NCBI GenBank assembly: GCA_014380545.1
Contig: JACMJP010000313.1
Span: 1 to 13,162 of the forward strand
DNA from: Chitinophagales bacterium
GTDB lineage: Bacteria > Bacteroidota > Bacteroidia > Chitinophagales > BACL12
DNA length: 13,162 nucleotides
Direction: 5' to 3'
Part shown: positions 6,311 through 13,162 of the stretch, one piece after another
Layout of the letters: every line of letters begins with the position of its first letter
How positions within the stretch are numbered: position 1 is the stretch's first letter
Translations under genes and position numbers: made by a program
Notes under the pieces: generated by a model
Databases searched by the model: none
What the model saw: the letters and a program-made list of their open reading frames with translations, nothing else
Told to the model about the DNA's origin: nothing

Positions 6311-7858
6311 ATGGCAGTAGTTGGTAAGTTAATAAAAAAATCCATATCATACAGAAAAAAAGCTCTTAAGATTGAGCAGGATGCAGTAAAGCAACAATAT
6401 AAAACTTTCAGAAAACTCATAAAAAAAGCGGAAGCAACAGAATTCGGAAAACAGTTTCTGTTTTCACAAATACTGACAGCAAAATATGATATAGGCTTAT
6501 TTCAGAACTTAGTTCCTGTTTATTCATATGAAAAAATAAACCTTGAATGGTGGCGAAAAATGCGGTATGGATTAGCAGATGTTTGCTGGCCGGGAAGTAT
6601 TAAATATTTTGCCCTAAGTTCAGGAACTTCAGATGCTTCAAGTAAATATATTCCTGTTTCAAAACAAATGCTCAAAAGCATACGAAAAACATCAATGCGC
6701 CAAATTTATTCAATGGCAAATTATGATCTTTCTGAAGAAACATTTGAAAAACAAATACTGATGATAGGAGGGTCTGCATCCCTTACAGAAAAAGATGAAA
6801 AGTACTTTGGTGACATGAGCGGAATAAGTGTAGCGCATGCTATGCCAAACTGGTTTTCTTCTCAATATTTTAAACCTGGCTATGAAATAGCTTCCATACC
6901 TGAATGGAATGACAGGGTAGAGGCGATTGTGCAAAATGCAAAAGACTGGGATATAAGTATTGTATGCGGAATTCCTAACTGGGTGCAAATGATATTTGAA
7001 AAAATTGTGGAGAGATATAATGTGAAAACGATACATGATATATGGCCTCATTTGGAAATATATGTTCATGGGGGAATTTTCTTTGATCCTTATAAACAGA
7101 CGTTCAAAAGTTTATTGGGAAAAGAAATTATATATGCAGAAACCTATATGGCTTCAGAGGGATATTTTGGATTTACTGAATATGAACATGCGGATGGTAT
7201 ACAATTGATTTTTAATAATGGTATATTTTACGAATTTATACCATTTGATGAAAAATATTTCGACGAACAGGGTAATGTGTTAAAAGGTGCACCTGTATTT
7301 ACTATAGCAGATGTGGAACCTGACGTAGAATACGCAATACTCATTTCAAATAATTCGGGTGCATGGAGATATTTATTGGGTGATGTAATAAAATTTGTGA
7401 ATGTTCATGAACATACAATAAAAATTATTGGTCGCACGAAACACTACCTGAGTGTGTGTGATGAACACTTGTCAATTGATAACATGACAACTGCATTTCA
7501 GAACACATGTGAAGAATTAAATATGCATGTGAATGAATTTACAGTTATGCCAATGGAGGATAAACAGCACTTTGCACACAAATGGTATATAGGAAGCAGC
7601 GTATTAAGTTCACCGGAAATTTTTGCTAAAAGATTAGATAAACATCTTAATAAAGTAAATGATGATTATAAGGCTGCAAGAAATTCCATACTCGGGATGC
7701 CGAAAGTAGAGTTTATTCCCACTCAATTATTTTATGAATGGTTAAGTAGTATGGGTAAGGAAGGAAATCAGTTTAAAATTCCACGGGTTTTGAAAGGAGA
7801 TAGCCTTGAGTCATGGATTAGATTTTTGGAAAATGCAGTGATTGAAGTAAAGAAATGA
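6311..7858 (+). CDS. GH3-family acyl-adenylating enzyme (acyl acid amido synthetase-like)
   Basis: A 515-residue soluble protein with the GH3 fold of the ANL adenylate-forming superfamily. The ATP/AMP-binding P-loop-like motif is SSGTSDASSKYIP at 103-115. The second nucleotide motif is YAETYMASEGYFGF at 275-288. YLLGDVIKF (about 354-362) holds the ribose-binding Asp (about D358), followed by IGRTKHYLSV at the hinge to the C-terminal domain. KIPRVL near 489-494 carries the usual Lys of the mobile C-terminal domain. Length is somewhat below the plant enzymes. Plant GH3 proteins activate jasmonate, auxin or benzoates and join them to amino acids; the bacterial enzymes are mostly uncharacterised, so the acid and amine here are unknown. 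The TGA overlaps the next ATG (ATGA), so it is co-translated with an amino-acid-type exporter, which fits production of an exported amino-acid conjugate (inference). The start ATG has no Shine-Dalgarno. Confidence 0.9.
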   Translation: MAVVGKLIKKSISYRKKALKIEQDAVKQQYKTFRKLIKKAEATEFGKQFLFSQILTAKYDIGLFQNLVPVYSYEKINLEWWRKMRYGLADVCWPGSIKYFALSSGTSDASSKYIPVSKQMLKSIRKTSMRQIYSMANYDLSEETFEKQILMIGGSASLTEKDEKYFGDMSGISVAHAMPNWFSSQYFKPGYEIASIPEWNDRVEAIVQNAKDWDISIVCGIPNWVQMIFEKIVERYNVKTIHDIWPHLEIYVHGGIFFDPYKQTFKSLLGKEIIYAETYMASEGYFGFTEYEHADGIQLIFNNGIFYEFIPFDEKYFDEQGNVLKGAPVFTIADVEPDVEYAILISNNSGAWRYLLGDVIKFVNVHEHTIKIIGRTKHYLSVCDEHLSIDNMTTAFQNTCEELNMHVNEFTVMPMEDKQHFAHKWYIGSSVLSSPEIFAKRLDKHLNKVNDDYKAARNSILGMPKVEFIPTQLFYEWLSSMGKEGNQFKIPRVLKGDSLESWIRFLENAVIEVKK

Positions 7859-8475
7859 AAGATGCAATTATATCAGGTATAGGAATAGGCATTACTATTT
7901 CTTTTTTATTTGGCCCTGTTTTTTTTTCGCTTCTTCAAACAAATATTCAGTACGGTTTTACTTCAGGTATATTTTTTTCGACAGGAGTTTGTTTAAGCGA
8001 TTTTTTAGTTTCTTTTCTTTTATTTTTCGGACTGTCAAAATTTTCACCATCCTTTCAGCTTGCAAATGTAATATCTGTAGCAGGGGCAACTTTTTTAATT
8101 ATTTTTGGAATTGTAACAGTGATAGGAAAATATAAAATAAAAAACCCTCTCCAAAATACGATCACTAAAAGCACATATATTAAACAAACTCTCAAAGGTT
8201 TTACGTTGAATATTGCGCATCCCGGAGTTTGGATATTTTGGTTGAGTGTAATAAGCATAGTGGGCATGAGCCATGAAACAAAAAAGGAATTTCCGCAACT
8301 AACAATTTTATCCTGTTTCCTGACGATTTACCTCTTTGATATTTTGAAATCTGCTTTAGCAAACTTTATAAGAAAAAAATTAACGTATGAAATTCTTGGG
8401 GCCGTAAACAAGGCTATAGGTTTTATTATTTTCACAACAGGATTGATAATGTTATTTAAATTATTGAGCAAATAA
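7855..8475 (+). CDS. LysE/RhtB-family exporter
   Basis: A 206-residue inner-membrane protein with six predicted helices (about 4-24, 38-60, 70-92, 114-138, 148-168, 185-203), the size and layout of LysE/RhtB amino-acid efflux proteins. Family signatures are the small-residue first helix ending in FGPVFFSLL (19-27) and GFTLNIAHPGVWIFWLSV at 115-132, the counterpart of the G-hydrophobic-N-P-hydrophobic-FW motif. Family members export amino acids or derivatives by proton antiport. The ATG is embedded in the GH3 stop, so the two are made together; its cargo may therefore be the GH3 product rather than a free amino acid (inference). The gene faces the cbpM gene tail-to-tail with a 63-base gap. Confidence 0.88.
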   Translation: MKDAIISGIGIGITISFLFGPVFFSLLQTNIQYGFTSGIFFSTGVCLSDFLVSFLLFFGLSKFSPSFQLANVISVAGATFLIIFGIVTVIGKYKIKNPLQNTITKSTYIKQTLKGFTLNIAHPGVWIFWLSVISIVGMSHETKKEFPQLTILSCFLTIYLFDILKSALANFIRKKLTYEILGAVNKAIGFIIFTTGLIMLFKLLSK

Positions 8476-8499
8476 GATGAGATATTTTGTGTGGTTGGC

Positions 8500-8512
8500 G
8501 GGAATCATTCCC
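8500..8512. terminator. small hairpin between convergent operons
   Basis: GGGAAT-C-ATTCCC is a perfect palindrome midway between the LysE stop (8475) and the cbpM stop (8539). Its position suits a shared terminator, but neither strand has a good T-tract after it. Confidence 0.25.
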
Positions 8513-8538
8513 TGACTTAATTTAAAAGAAGAAAAGTC

Positions 8539-8835
8539 TTATTCATTTTCATATAAGCTGAGGCGGTTCTTTAGCATATTTAATTCTGCCTGCATAGAAT
8601 TTACCCGCTGAAGCAAATAAGAGATTGCATCAATACCTTCCATATTTATTTCCAGGTCATAATGCAGGCGTATCATTTTTTCTATGTCTTTAATGCACTC
8701 TTTCTGAATATAGGGTATTTCCTCAACAGTAGTAATTTCTATTAATCCATAATCATTTAAAGTATGAATGAATGTAAGGTCAATGTTATAATGGCTGCAG
8801 AATTGCCGGATGGTTATGAAGTTTTCAGTTTCCAT
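8539..8835 (-). CDS. cbpM: chaperone modulator CbpM
   Basis: A 98-residue protein with a MerR-like N-terminal helix-turn-helix fold (ITIRQFCSHYNIDLTFIHTL, then NDYGLIEI) and a C-terminal helical/coiled-coil part (MEGIDAISYLLQRVNSMQAE, then LNMLKNRL). This is the size and layout of CbpM, which binds the J domain of CbpA and blocks its stimulation of DnaK; despite the fold it is not expected to act mainly as a DNA-binding regulator. The ATG at 8835 lies inside the 3' end of cbpA, overlapping by 11 bases in another frame, so the inhibitor is translated in step with its target. The gene pair itself is strong support for the call. Confidence 0.88.
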   Translation of the reverse strand: METENFITIRQFCSHYNIDLTFIHTLNDYGLIEITTVEEIPYIQKECIKDIEKMIRLHYDLEINMEGIDAISYLLQRVNSMQAELNMLKNRLSLYENE

Positions 8836-9727
8836 TTTTATGCATTTTTGATAATTCCCTGAATAATTCTTTTTCTTTTTCAGTAATGTTTTCCGGAATT
8901 TTTATTTTATAAGTTATATAGAGATCGCCAAACGCACCTTCTTTTTTATAAACCGGAAAACCTTTTCCTTTTAATTTTACTTTTGTTTCATTTTGCGTTC
9001 CGGGTTTCACATGCAGCTTCACCTTTCCATCAAATGTATCTGTTATTATTTCACCGCCTAAAACGGCAGTGTACAGATCCAGATCTACAGTTGTATAAAG
9101 GTTATTACCCTCCCGCTTAAACTTTGTATTATTAGAAATGGAAAAGCTTATATAGAGATCTCCTTTTGGTCCGTTGTTCATTCCTTCACCACCGTATCCT
9201 GTTATTTTTATTGTTTGTCCGTTCTCAACTCCGGCAGGAATGGTAAGGTTAATATTTTTTCCATTAACAGATAATGTGCGCTTATGCGTTTTATAAACAT
9301 CTTTCAGATCAAGGTGTAATGTTGCATTCATGTCCTGTCCTCTGAATTTGATCTGGCTGCTCCTTCGCCCTCCGGTTGCACCGCCAAACATTGATTCAAA
9401 AAAATCTGAAAATTCATGTCCCGAAAATGCATTTGCATTTCCGTCTTCGCCAAAACCGTCATATTTTTTTTGTTGCTGATTTGCCTTTTCAAATTCTTCC
9501 GCATGTTTCCAGTCCTTTCCGTATTTATCGTATTTCTTTCTTTTTTCAGGATCGCTTAAAACTTCGTTCGCTTCATTAATTTGCTGAAATTTCTTTTTTG
9601 CTTTATCATCATTTGGGTTCAGGTCCGGATGATGCTTTCTTGCTAATTTTCTATATGATTTTTTAATATCTTCCGCCGAAGCATTTTTATTCAGGCCAAG
9701 TATTTTATAGTAATCTATAAATTCCAT
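8825..9727 (-). CDS. cbpA: DnaJ-class co-chaperone CbpA
   Basis: A 300-residue J-domain protein. J domain at about 3-70: DYYKILGLNKNASAEDIKKS, with the catalytic HPD at 33-35 and the closing DPEKRKKYDKYG. A short Gly/Phe-type linker follows (about 90-120: GFGEDGNANAFSGHEFSDFF). Two C-terminal substrate-binding domains occupy about 130-285 (LTIPAGVENGQTIKI and VKPGTQNETKVKLKGKGFPV). There are no Cys residues and no zinc-finger CxxCxGxG repeats, which separates it from DnaJ and fits CbpA. It stimulates DnaK in the cytoplasm. I chose ATG 9727 because the J domain begins there (MEFIDYYKILGL); an in-frame extension to 9805 adds 26 residues with no family counterpart. CbpM, its inhibitor, follows with an 11-base overlap. 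Confidence 0.92.
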   Translation of the reverse strand: MEFIDYYKILGLNKNASAEDIKKSYRKLARKHHPDLNPNDDKAKKKFQQINEANEVLSDPEKRKKYDKYGKDWKHAEEFEKANQQQKKYDGFGEDGNANAFSGHEFSDFFESMFGGATGGRRSSQIKFRGQDMNATLHLDLKDVYKTHKRTLSVNGKNINLTIPAGVENGQTIKITGYGGEGMNNGPKGDLYISFSISNNTKFKREGNNLYTTVDLDLYTAVLGGEIITDTFDGKVKLHVKPGTQNETKVKLKGKGFPVYKKEGAFGDLYITYKIKIPENITEKEKELFRELSKMHKNGN

Positions 9728-9943
9728 TGCTGGTTTAATGAGTAAAACTACTCCAAAAAATATTTTGGCAGGAAAGAAAACGTCGCATTTAATTGGTGGC
9801 GGCATTAGGATAAATTTTTCTATCGGTGGGTGTCAGCACCAGGCGGAATCATTGCAAATAAAAGTTGGGAGACATTTTGCTCTGCACTTAAATTAACATG
9901 AAATACATTTTGATAACATTCTCTTAAGAGTTCGTTCAGTTTA

Positions 9944-9979
9944 AAGTAATGGTTATCTAATGCTGAGATAACATTACTT
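9944..9979 (+). promoter_or_regulatory. long bulged hairpin in the leader of the TonB-dependent receptor gene
   Basis: AAGTAATGGTTATCT (9944-9958) pairs with AGATAACATTACTT (9966-9979): 14 base pairs with a single bulged G and a 7-base loop. It ends 25 bases before the receptor ATG and lies in the 277-base spacer between divergent cbpA and the receptor. A further copy of the arm core GATAACATT stands at 9912-9920, and a perfect palindrome CTCTTAAGAG at 9921-9930. It could be an operator with repeated half-sites, or an RNA structure in the leader. There is no T-tract directly after the stem, so it is not a simple terminator. Confidence 0.45.
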
Positions 9980-10004
9980 GGAGTTCTTTGTAAAAATCTT
10001 TTTT

Positions 10005-12860
10005 ATGCGGGAACCTAATAAAATACACTCATTATTTTTTTTAATACTGTTATGCATCACTTCCTCCTTTGCGCAAAACGGTACCATTGCAGGAGTTGTA
10101 ATGGATGAATCAAATAAGGAAACATTAATTGGGGCGGCCGTAATTATAGAGAACCAGCCAACTTTCGGCGTAGTAACAGATATTGACGGAAGATATTTAT
10201 TGGAAAATATTCCTGCTGGCACTTATGCAGTGAAGATAAGTTATGTAGGTTACCAGGCAAAAAAAATTACAGATGTAACTGTTGTTGCAGGTGAAGTAAC
10301 AAATGTTGATGTAGTGTTGCCTCCAACAACTGAACTCACAACTTTTGTTGTGGAAACAACAAGAAGTCAGGAAACAATTAATTCAATTTATGTAATTCAA
10401 AAAAATAATATTGCCATCTCTGATGGAATTTCAAGAGACATTATTCAGCGCTCGCCAGATAAAAATACCGGTGATGTTTTAAAACGCATGAGCGGAACAA
10501 CATTAACCGATGGAAAATTTGCGGTAATAAGAGGATTAAGCGACAGGTATAATACGGCGATGATAAACGGAAATGTATTGCCAAGTACGGAGCCCGACAG
10601 AAAATCATTTGCGTTCGATTTATTCCCTTCAAATATGCTTGATAATTTATTTATTTATAAATCAGCTCAACCCGATCTTCCCGGTGATTTTGCAGGAGGA
10701 ATTATTCAATTAAGCACAAGAGATATTCCTGATGAAAATTTTGTTTCAATAAGTGCTGGCGCAGGATATAATTTTCAAACCACTTTTAAACCTTATTATC
10801 AATACCAGGGTGGAGCAAAAGACTGGCTTGGAATTGATGACGGCACAAGGGCAGTTCCTGATGGAATTCCTTCCTCAGAAGTATACAACGATCCTGACGC
10901 TACAACTACCGATGATCTTGTAGCATATTCAAAACTCTTTAAAAATTACTGGGGTGCACTTCCGTATGAGTCATCACCAATTGATCAGAGCTATCAGTTA
11001 TCAGGCGGAATGGTAAAAAGTCTTGGAAAAAATAAATTCGGATTTATCGGTGCGCTCACATATAATAATTCAAGAACAACAAACTACGCAATTCGTGAAG
11101 ACTTCGATGCAGTGCAGAATAATAAATATACTTATAATGATACAGCATATCGCCAGAATGTATTATGGGGAGCTTTATTAAATCTTTCATATAAAGTTGG
11201 TGAGAACAATAAATTCTCTTTAAAGAATTCTTACTCAGTTAATGCAACAGATAATACAACATTAAGGGGCGGGGAAAATTTTGATTTCACCAGGAATGTA
11301 AACTATGAATATTATGAATTTATTTCCAACCGTTTATTTTCAACTATTGTTTCCGGCGATCATTATTTACCCTTATCTAAAGTAAAAATTAAATGGAGTG
11401 CAGGAACAAATACACTTGTGAGAGATCAGCCTGATTTGCGCACATCTTTATTTTATACCGGATTTGAGCCTGCTTTTGAAGGTGATACATTATATCAAAC
11501 ATTTGCATTTTATAATCCTACACCCGATGGTAATTTTCGTTTCTGGAGTTACCTGGAAGAAAAAAGTTTACTTGGTACACTTGATATAGAATATCCTTTC
11601 GCATTTGGAAAAAATAAAAAACCGCAAACATTTAAAACAGGTTTGATGTTTATGAATAAAGACAGGGATTTTTCTGCAAGGCTCATGGGATATGTAGTAG
11701 GGAATTCATTTTATAGTAACCCTGATTATTATTCTTATCTTACTTTACCAAGAGAAGAAATATTTGAACCTGAAAATATTGATGCTTCATTATTTTATAT
11801 TGAAGATGTAACATCAAAAAGCGACAGCTATACTGCAGAACAAAATAATACTTCTTTTTATGCAATGTTTGATAACCAGGCAGGAAATAAATTCAGGATC
11901 GTTTGGGGAGTAAGAGCAGAGTTTTTTCACCAAAAATTAAATTCATATTTCCAGGGATTCGATCCGGATCCGCTTCAGGTTGATTCAAGAGATCTGGATT
12001 CAACGGGTTTACCGTTTGATTTGCTTCCTTCACTTAATCTTATCTATAAATTAAATGATTCTATAAATATCCGTTTATCAGGATCGAAAACAGTAACAAG
12101 ACCTGAACTCAGGGAATTTGCACCATTCGGATATTATGATTACGAAACTTCAGCATTCGTATTGGGTAACCCTGAATTATTATCAACTGATATTTATAAT
12201 GCTGATCTTAGGTTTGAATACTTCCCCGGTTTCGGACAAATATTTTCAGCAAGTATTTTCTACAAATATTTTGTTAACCCTATCGAGATAAGAAAATATG
12301 ATAATGGTATTTATAAACAATTAGATCCAATCAATGAAGATGCTGCAAGAAATTACGGTGCTGAATTAGAATTACGCAAAAACTTTTCTTTCCTCAGCGA
12401 AAGAGCATTTTTCAAAAATCTTTCATTCAATACAAATCTTGCATATATTAAATCAATTGTACAGGTTACAGATACTGCTTATTACGGAGTATCAGAAAGA
12501 CCATTACAGGGGCAATCGCCCTATGTTGTAAATGCAGGGCTTACCTATTTTAATCCTGAAAGTGGATTTTCAATTACAACATTATATAATGTGATAGGAA
12601 GAAGGATCAGTGAATTAGGGTACTCTGATTATATTGATATTTATGAAAATCCCCGCCCGCAGTTAGATGCTCAGGCAAGTATACCGGTATTAAAAAATAA
12701 AGGTATGGTTCGCTTAACATGTTCTGATATTTTAAATAAAGACGCAATTTATTACCAGGATATTGACGGCAGCGGAAAATATGAAGAGGCAAATGATAAC
12801 CGCATCGCACAAATTAATTATGGAAGCAAAGTATCACTTTCCATATCCTACAAATTTTAA
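10005..12860 (+). CDS. TonB-dependent outer-membrane receptor with carboxypeptidase-regulatory-like N-terminal domain
   Basis: A 951-residue protein from ATG 10005. The frame opens nine codons earlier at a TTG (9978), but the methionine here directly precedes a normal signal peptide (MREPNKIHSLFFLILLCITS, likely cut after SSFA at 23). Residues about 26-107 form the CarboxypepD_reg-like beta-sandwich common in Bacteroidota receptors (GTIAGVVMDESNKETLIGAA through PAGTYAVKISYVGY). The plug domain is about 125-240, with DVLKRMSGTTLTDGKFAVIR, GLSDRYNTAMINGNVLPSTE and PGDFAGGIIQLSTRD. The rest is a 22-strand-type beta barrel rich in aromatic and Asn/Tyr residues, ending in a terminal Phe (SISYKF) as required for outer-membrane insertion. 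It is not of the SusC class that is paired with a SusD lipoprotein; no SusD follows. Its partner appears to be the secreted protein 33 bases downstream. The substrate is unknown. Confidence 0.93.
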   Translation: MREPNKIHSLFFLILLCITSSFAQNGTIAGVVMDESNKETLIGAAVIIENQPTFGVVTDIDGRYLLENIPAGTYAVKISYVGYQAKKITDVTVVAGEVTNVDVVLPPTTELTTFVVETTRSQETINSIYVIQKNNIAISDGISRDIIQRSPDKNTGDVLKRMSGTTLTDGKFAVIRGLSDRYNTAMINGNVLPSTEPDRKSFAFDLFPSNMLDNLFIYKSAQPDLPGDFAGGIIQLSTRDIPDENFVSISAGAGYNFQTTFKPYYQYQGGAKDWLGIDDGTRAVPDGIPSSEVYNDPDATTTDDLVAYSKLFKNYWGALPYESSPIDQSYQLSGGMVKSLGKNKFGFIGALTYNNSRTTNYAIREDFDAVQNNKYTYNDTAYRQNVLWGALLNLSYKVGENNKFSLKNSYSVNATDNTTLRGGENFDFTRNVNYEYYEFISNRLFSTIVSGDHYLPLSKVKIKWSAGTNTLVRDQPDLRTSLFYTGFEPAFEGDTLYQTFAFYNPTPDGNFRFWSYLEEKSLLGTLDIEYPFAFGKNKKPQTFKTGLMFMNKDRDFSARLMGYVVGNSFYSNPDYYSYLTLPREEIFEPENIDASLFYIEDVTSKSDSYTAEQNNTSFYAMFDNQAGNKFRIVWGVRAEFFHQKLNSYFQGFDPDPLQVDSRDLDSTGLPFDLLPSLNLIYKLNDSINIRLSGSKTVTRPELREFAPFGYYDYETSAFVLGNPELLSTDIYNADLRFEYFPGFGQIFSASIFYKYFVNPIEIRKYDNGIYKQLDPINEDAARNYGAELELRKNFSFLSERAFFKNLSFNTNLAYIKSIVQVTDTAYYGVSERPLQGQSPYVVNAGLTYFNPESGFSITTLYNVIGRRISELGYSDYIDIYENPRPQLDAQASIPVLKNKGMVRLTCSDILNKDAIYYQDIDGSGKYEEANDNRIAQINYGSKVSLSISYKF

Positions 12861-12893
12861 TTCTTAAAAAAACAAAAAAATTAAACTGCAATT

Positions 12894-13162
12894 ATGAGAC
12901 ATTTTATTAAAAACACAATTTTTAGTTTTCTCATTCTTTTTTCTATTAGTGAGGTATTTGCACAAACTGTAACACTTTCAGGAAATATTACTGGATACAG
13001 GCCATTAAAGAATGATACTATTTATATTCTTGAAGGATTTGTATATGTAAAAGACGGAGGATATATTGATATTGAAAAAGGAACTCTTATTAAAGGAGAT
13101 AAAGCAACAAAAGGATCATTAATAATTACAAGAGATGGAATTATTACTGCTTCCGGTACAGC
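12894..13162 (+). CDS. secreted surface protein, N-terminal part (probable T9SS substrate with beta-helix-like repeats)
   Basis: The first 89 residues; the gene runs off the right edge. A signal peptide is clear (MRHFIKNTIFSFLILFSISE then VFA, cut before QTVTLSG). The mature start reads NDTIYILEGFVYVKDGGYID, then IEKGTLIKGDKATKGSLIIT and RDGIITASGTA. This is the opening of a family of large Bacteroidota surface proteins (start resembling IYILRGFVYVKSGATLTI...PGTLIKG) that usually end in a type IX sorting tail; that end is outside the window, so type IX export is inferred. Such genes are sometimes mislabelled as transporters. It follows the receptor after 33 bases with no terminator, so the two are probably one transcript and may act together at the cell surface. 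Confidence 0.75.
   Translation, partial: MRHFIKNTIFSFLILFSISEVFAQTVTLSGNITGYRPLKNDTIYILEGFVYVKDGGYIDIEKGTLIKGDKATKGSLIITRDGIITASGT

Noticed and set aside
6710..7069. 119-codon minus-strand open frame within the GH3 gene
   Set aside because: Antisense shadow of a conserved enzyme; composition is not protein-like.
9753..9768. CCAAAA / TTTTGG inverted repeat just upstream of cbpA
   Set aside because: Short and AT-rich; could be an operator, but no second copy was found to support it.
9728..9805. 26-residue N-terminal extension of CbpA
   Set aside because: The J domain starts at the internal methionine, and the extension resembles no known leader.
9978..10004. TTG start nine codons upstream of the receptor ATG
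   Set aside because: It would place charged and bulky residues ahead of a normal signal peptide and would overlap the hairpin arm.

Overview
This window is AT-rich DNA from a member of the Bacteroidota, probably a chromosome. The evidence is a TonB-dependent receptor with an N-terminal carboxypeptidase-regulatory-like domain, a type IX secretion (T9SS) C-terminal sorting tail, start codons without convincing Shine-Dalgarno sequences, and TAnnTTTG-type -7 promoter elements. No rRNA, tRNA, CRISPR array, insertion sequence or phage gene is visible.

Layout. Bases 1-1316 are a partly decayed region. At the left edge, on the minus strand, is the N-terminus of a flavodoxin-fold NAD(P)H oxidoreductase. 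A small unrecognised reading frame overlaps its start and is broken by one base in an A-run. Next comes an intergenic stretch with a clear minus-strand terminator and a candidate promoter. The 3' half of a cupredoxin-T9SS sorting-tail gene follows; it lacks its 5' half and carries its own one-base frameshift. Bases 1377-5059 hold a two-gene minus-strand signalling operon: a 1096-residue soluble histidine kinase (five PAS domains and one GAF) and, overlapping its stop by ATGA, a single-domain response regulator. After about 500 bases without a convincing gene comes a minus-strand four-helix membrane protein of the DUF2231-like type (5565-6056).

Bases 6311-8475 are a plus-strand operon of a GH3-family acyl-adenylating enzyme and a LysE/RhtB-type exporter, joined by an ATGA overlap. 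Converging on it is the minus-strand chaperone pair cbpA-cbpM (8539-9727), whose genes overlap by 11 bases. A 277-base divergent spacer with a long bulged hairpin separates cbpA from a plus-strand surface module: a 951-residue TonB-dependent receptor and, 33 bases later, the start of a secreted beta-helix-like protein that runs off the right edge.

How the genes may work together. The kinase and regulator form one phosphorelay, probably sensing cytoplasmic or redox/light/ligand cues through the PAS and GAF domains. GH3 and LysE suggest synthesis of an amino-acid conjugate followed by its export, which is the most interesting inference here. CbpA is a J-domain co-chaperone and CbpM its inhibitor. 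The receptor and the surface protein next to it look like a coupled outer-membrane unit of unknown substrate. For two genes I place the start downstream of a longer in-frame TTG opening (membrane protein at 6056, receptor at 10005), and for cbpA downstream of an earlier in-frame start (9727).
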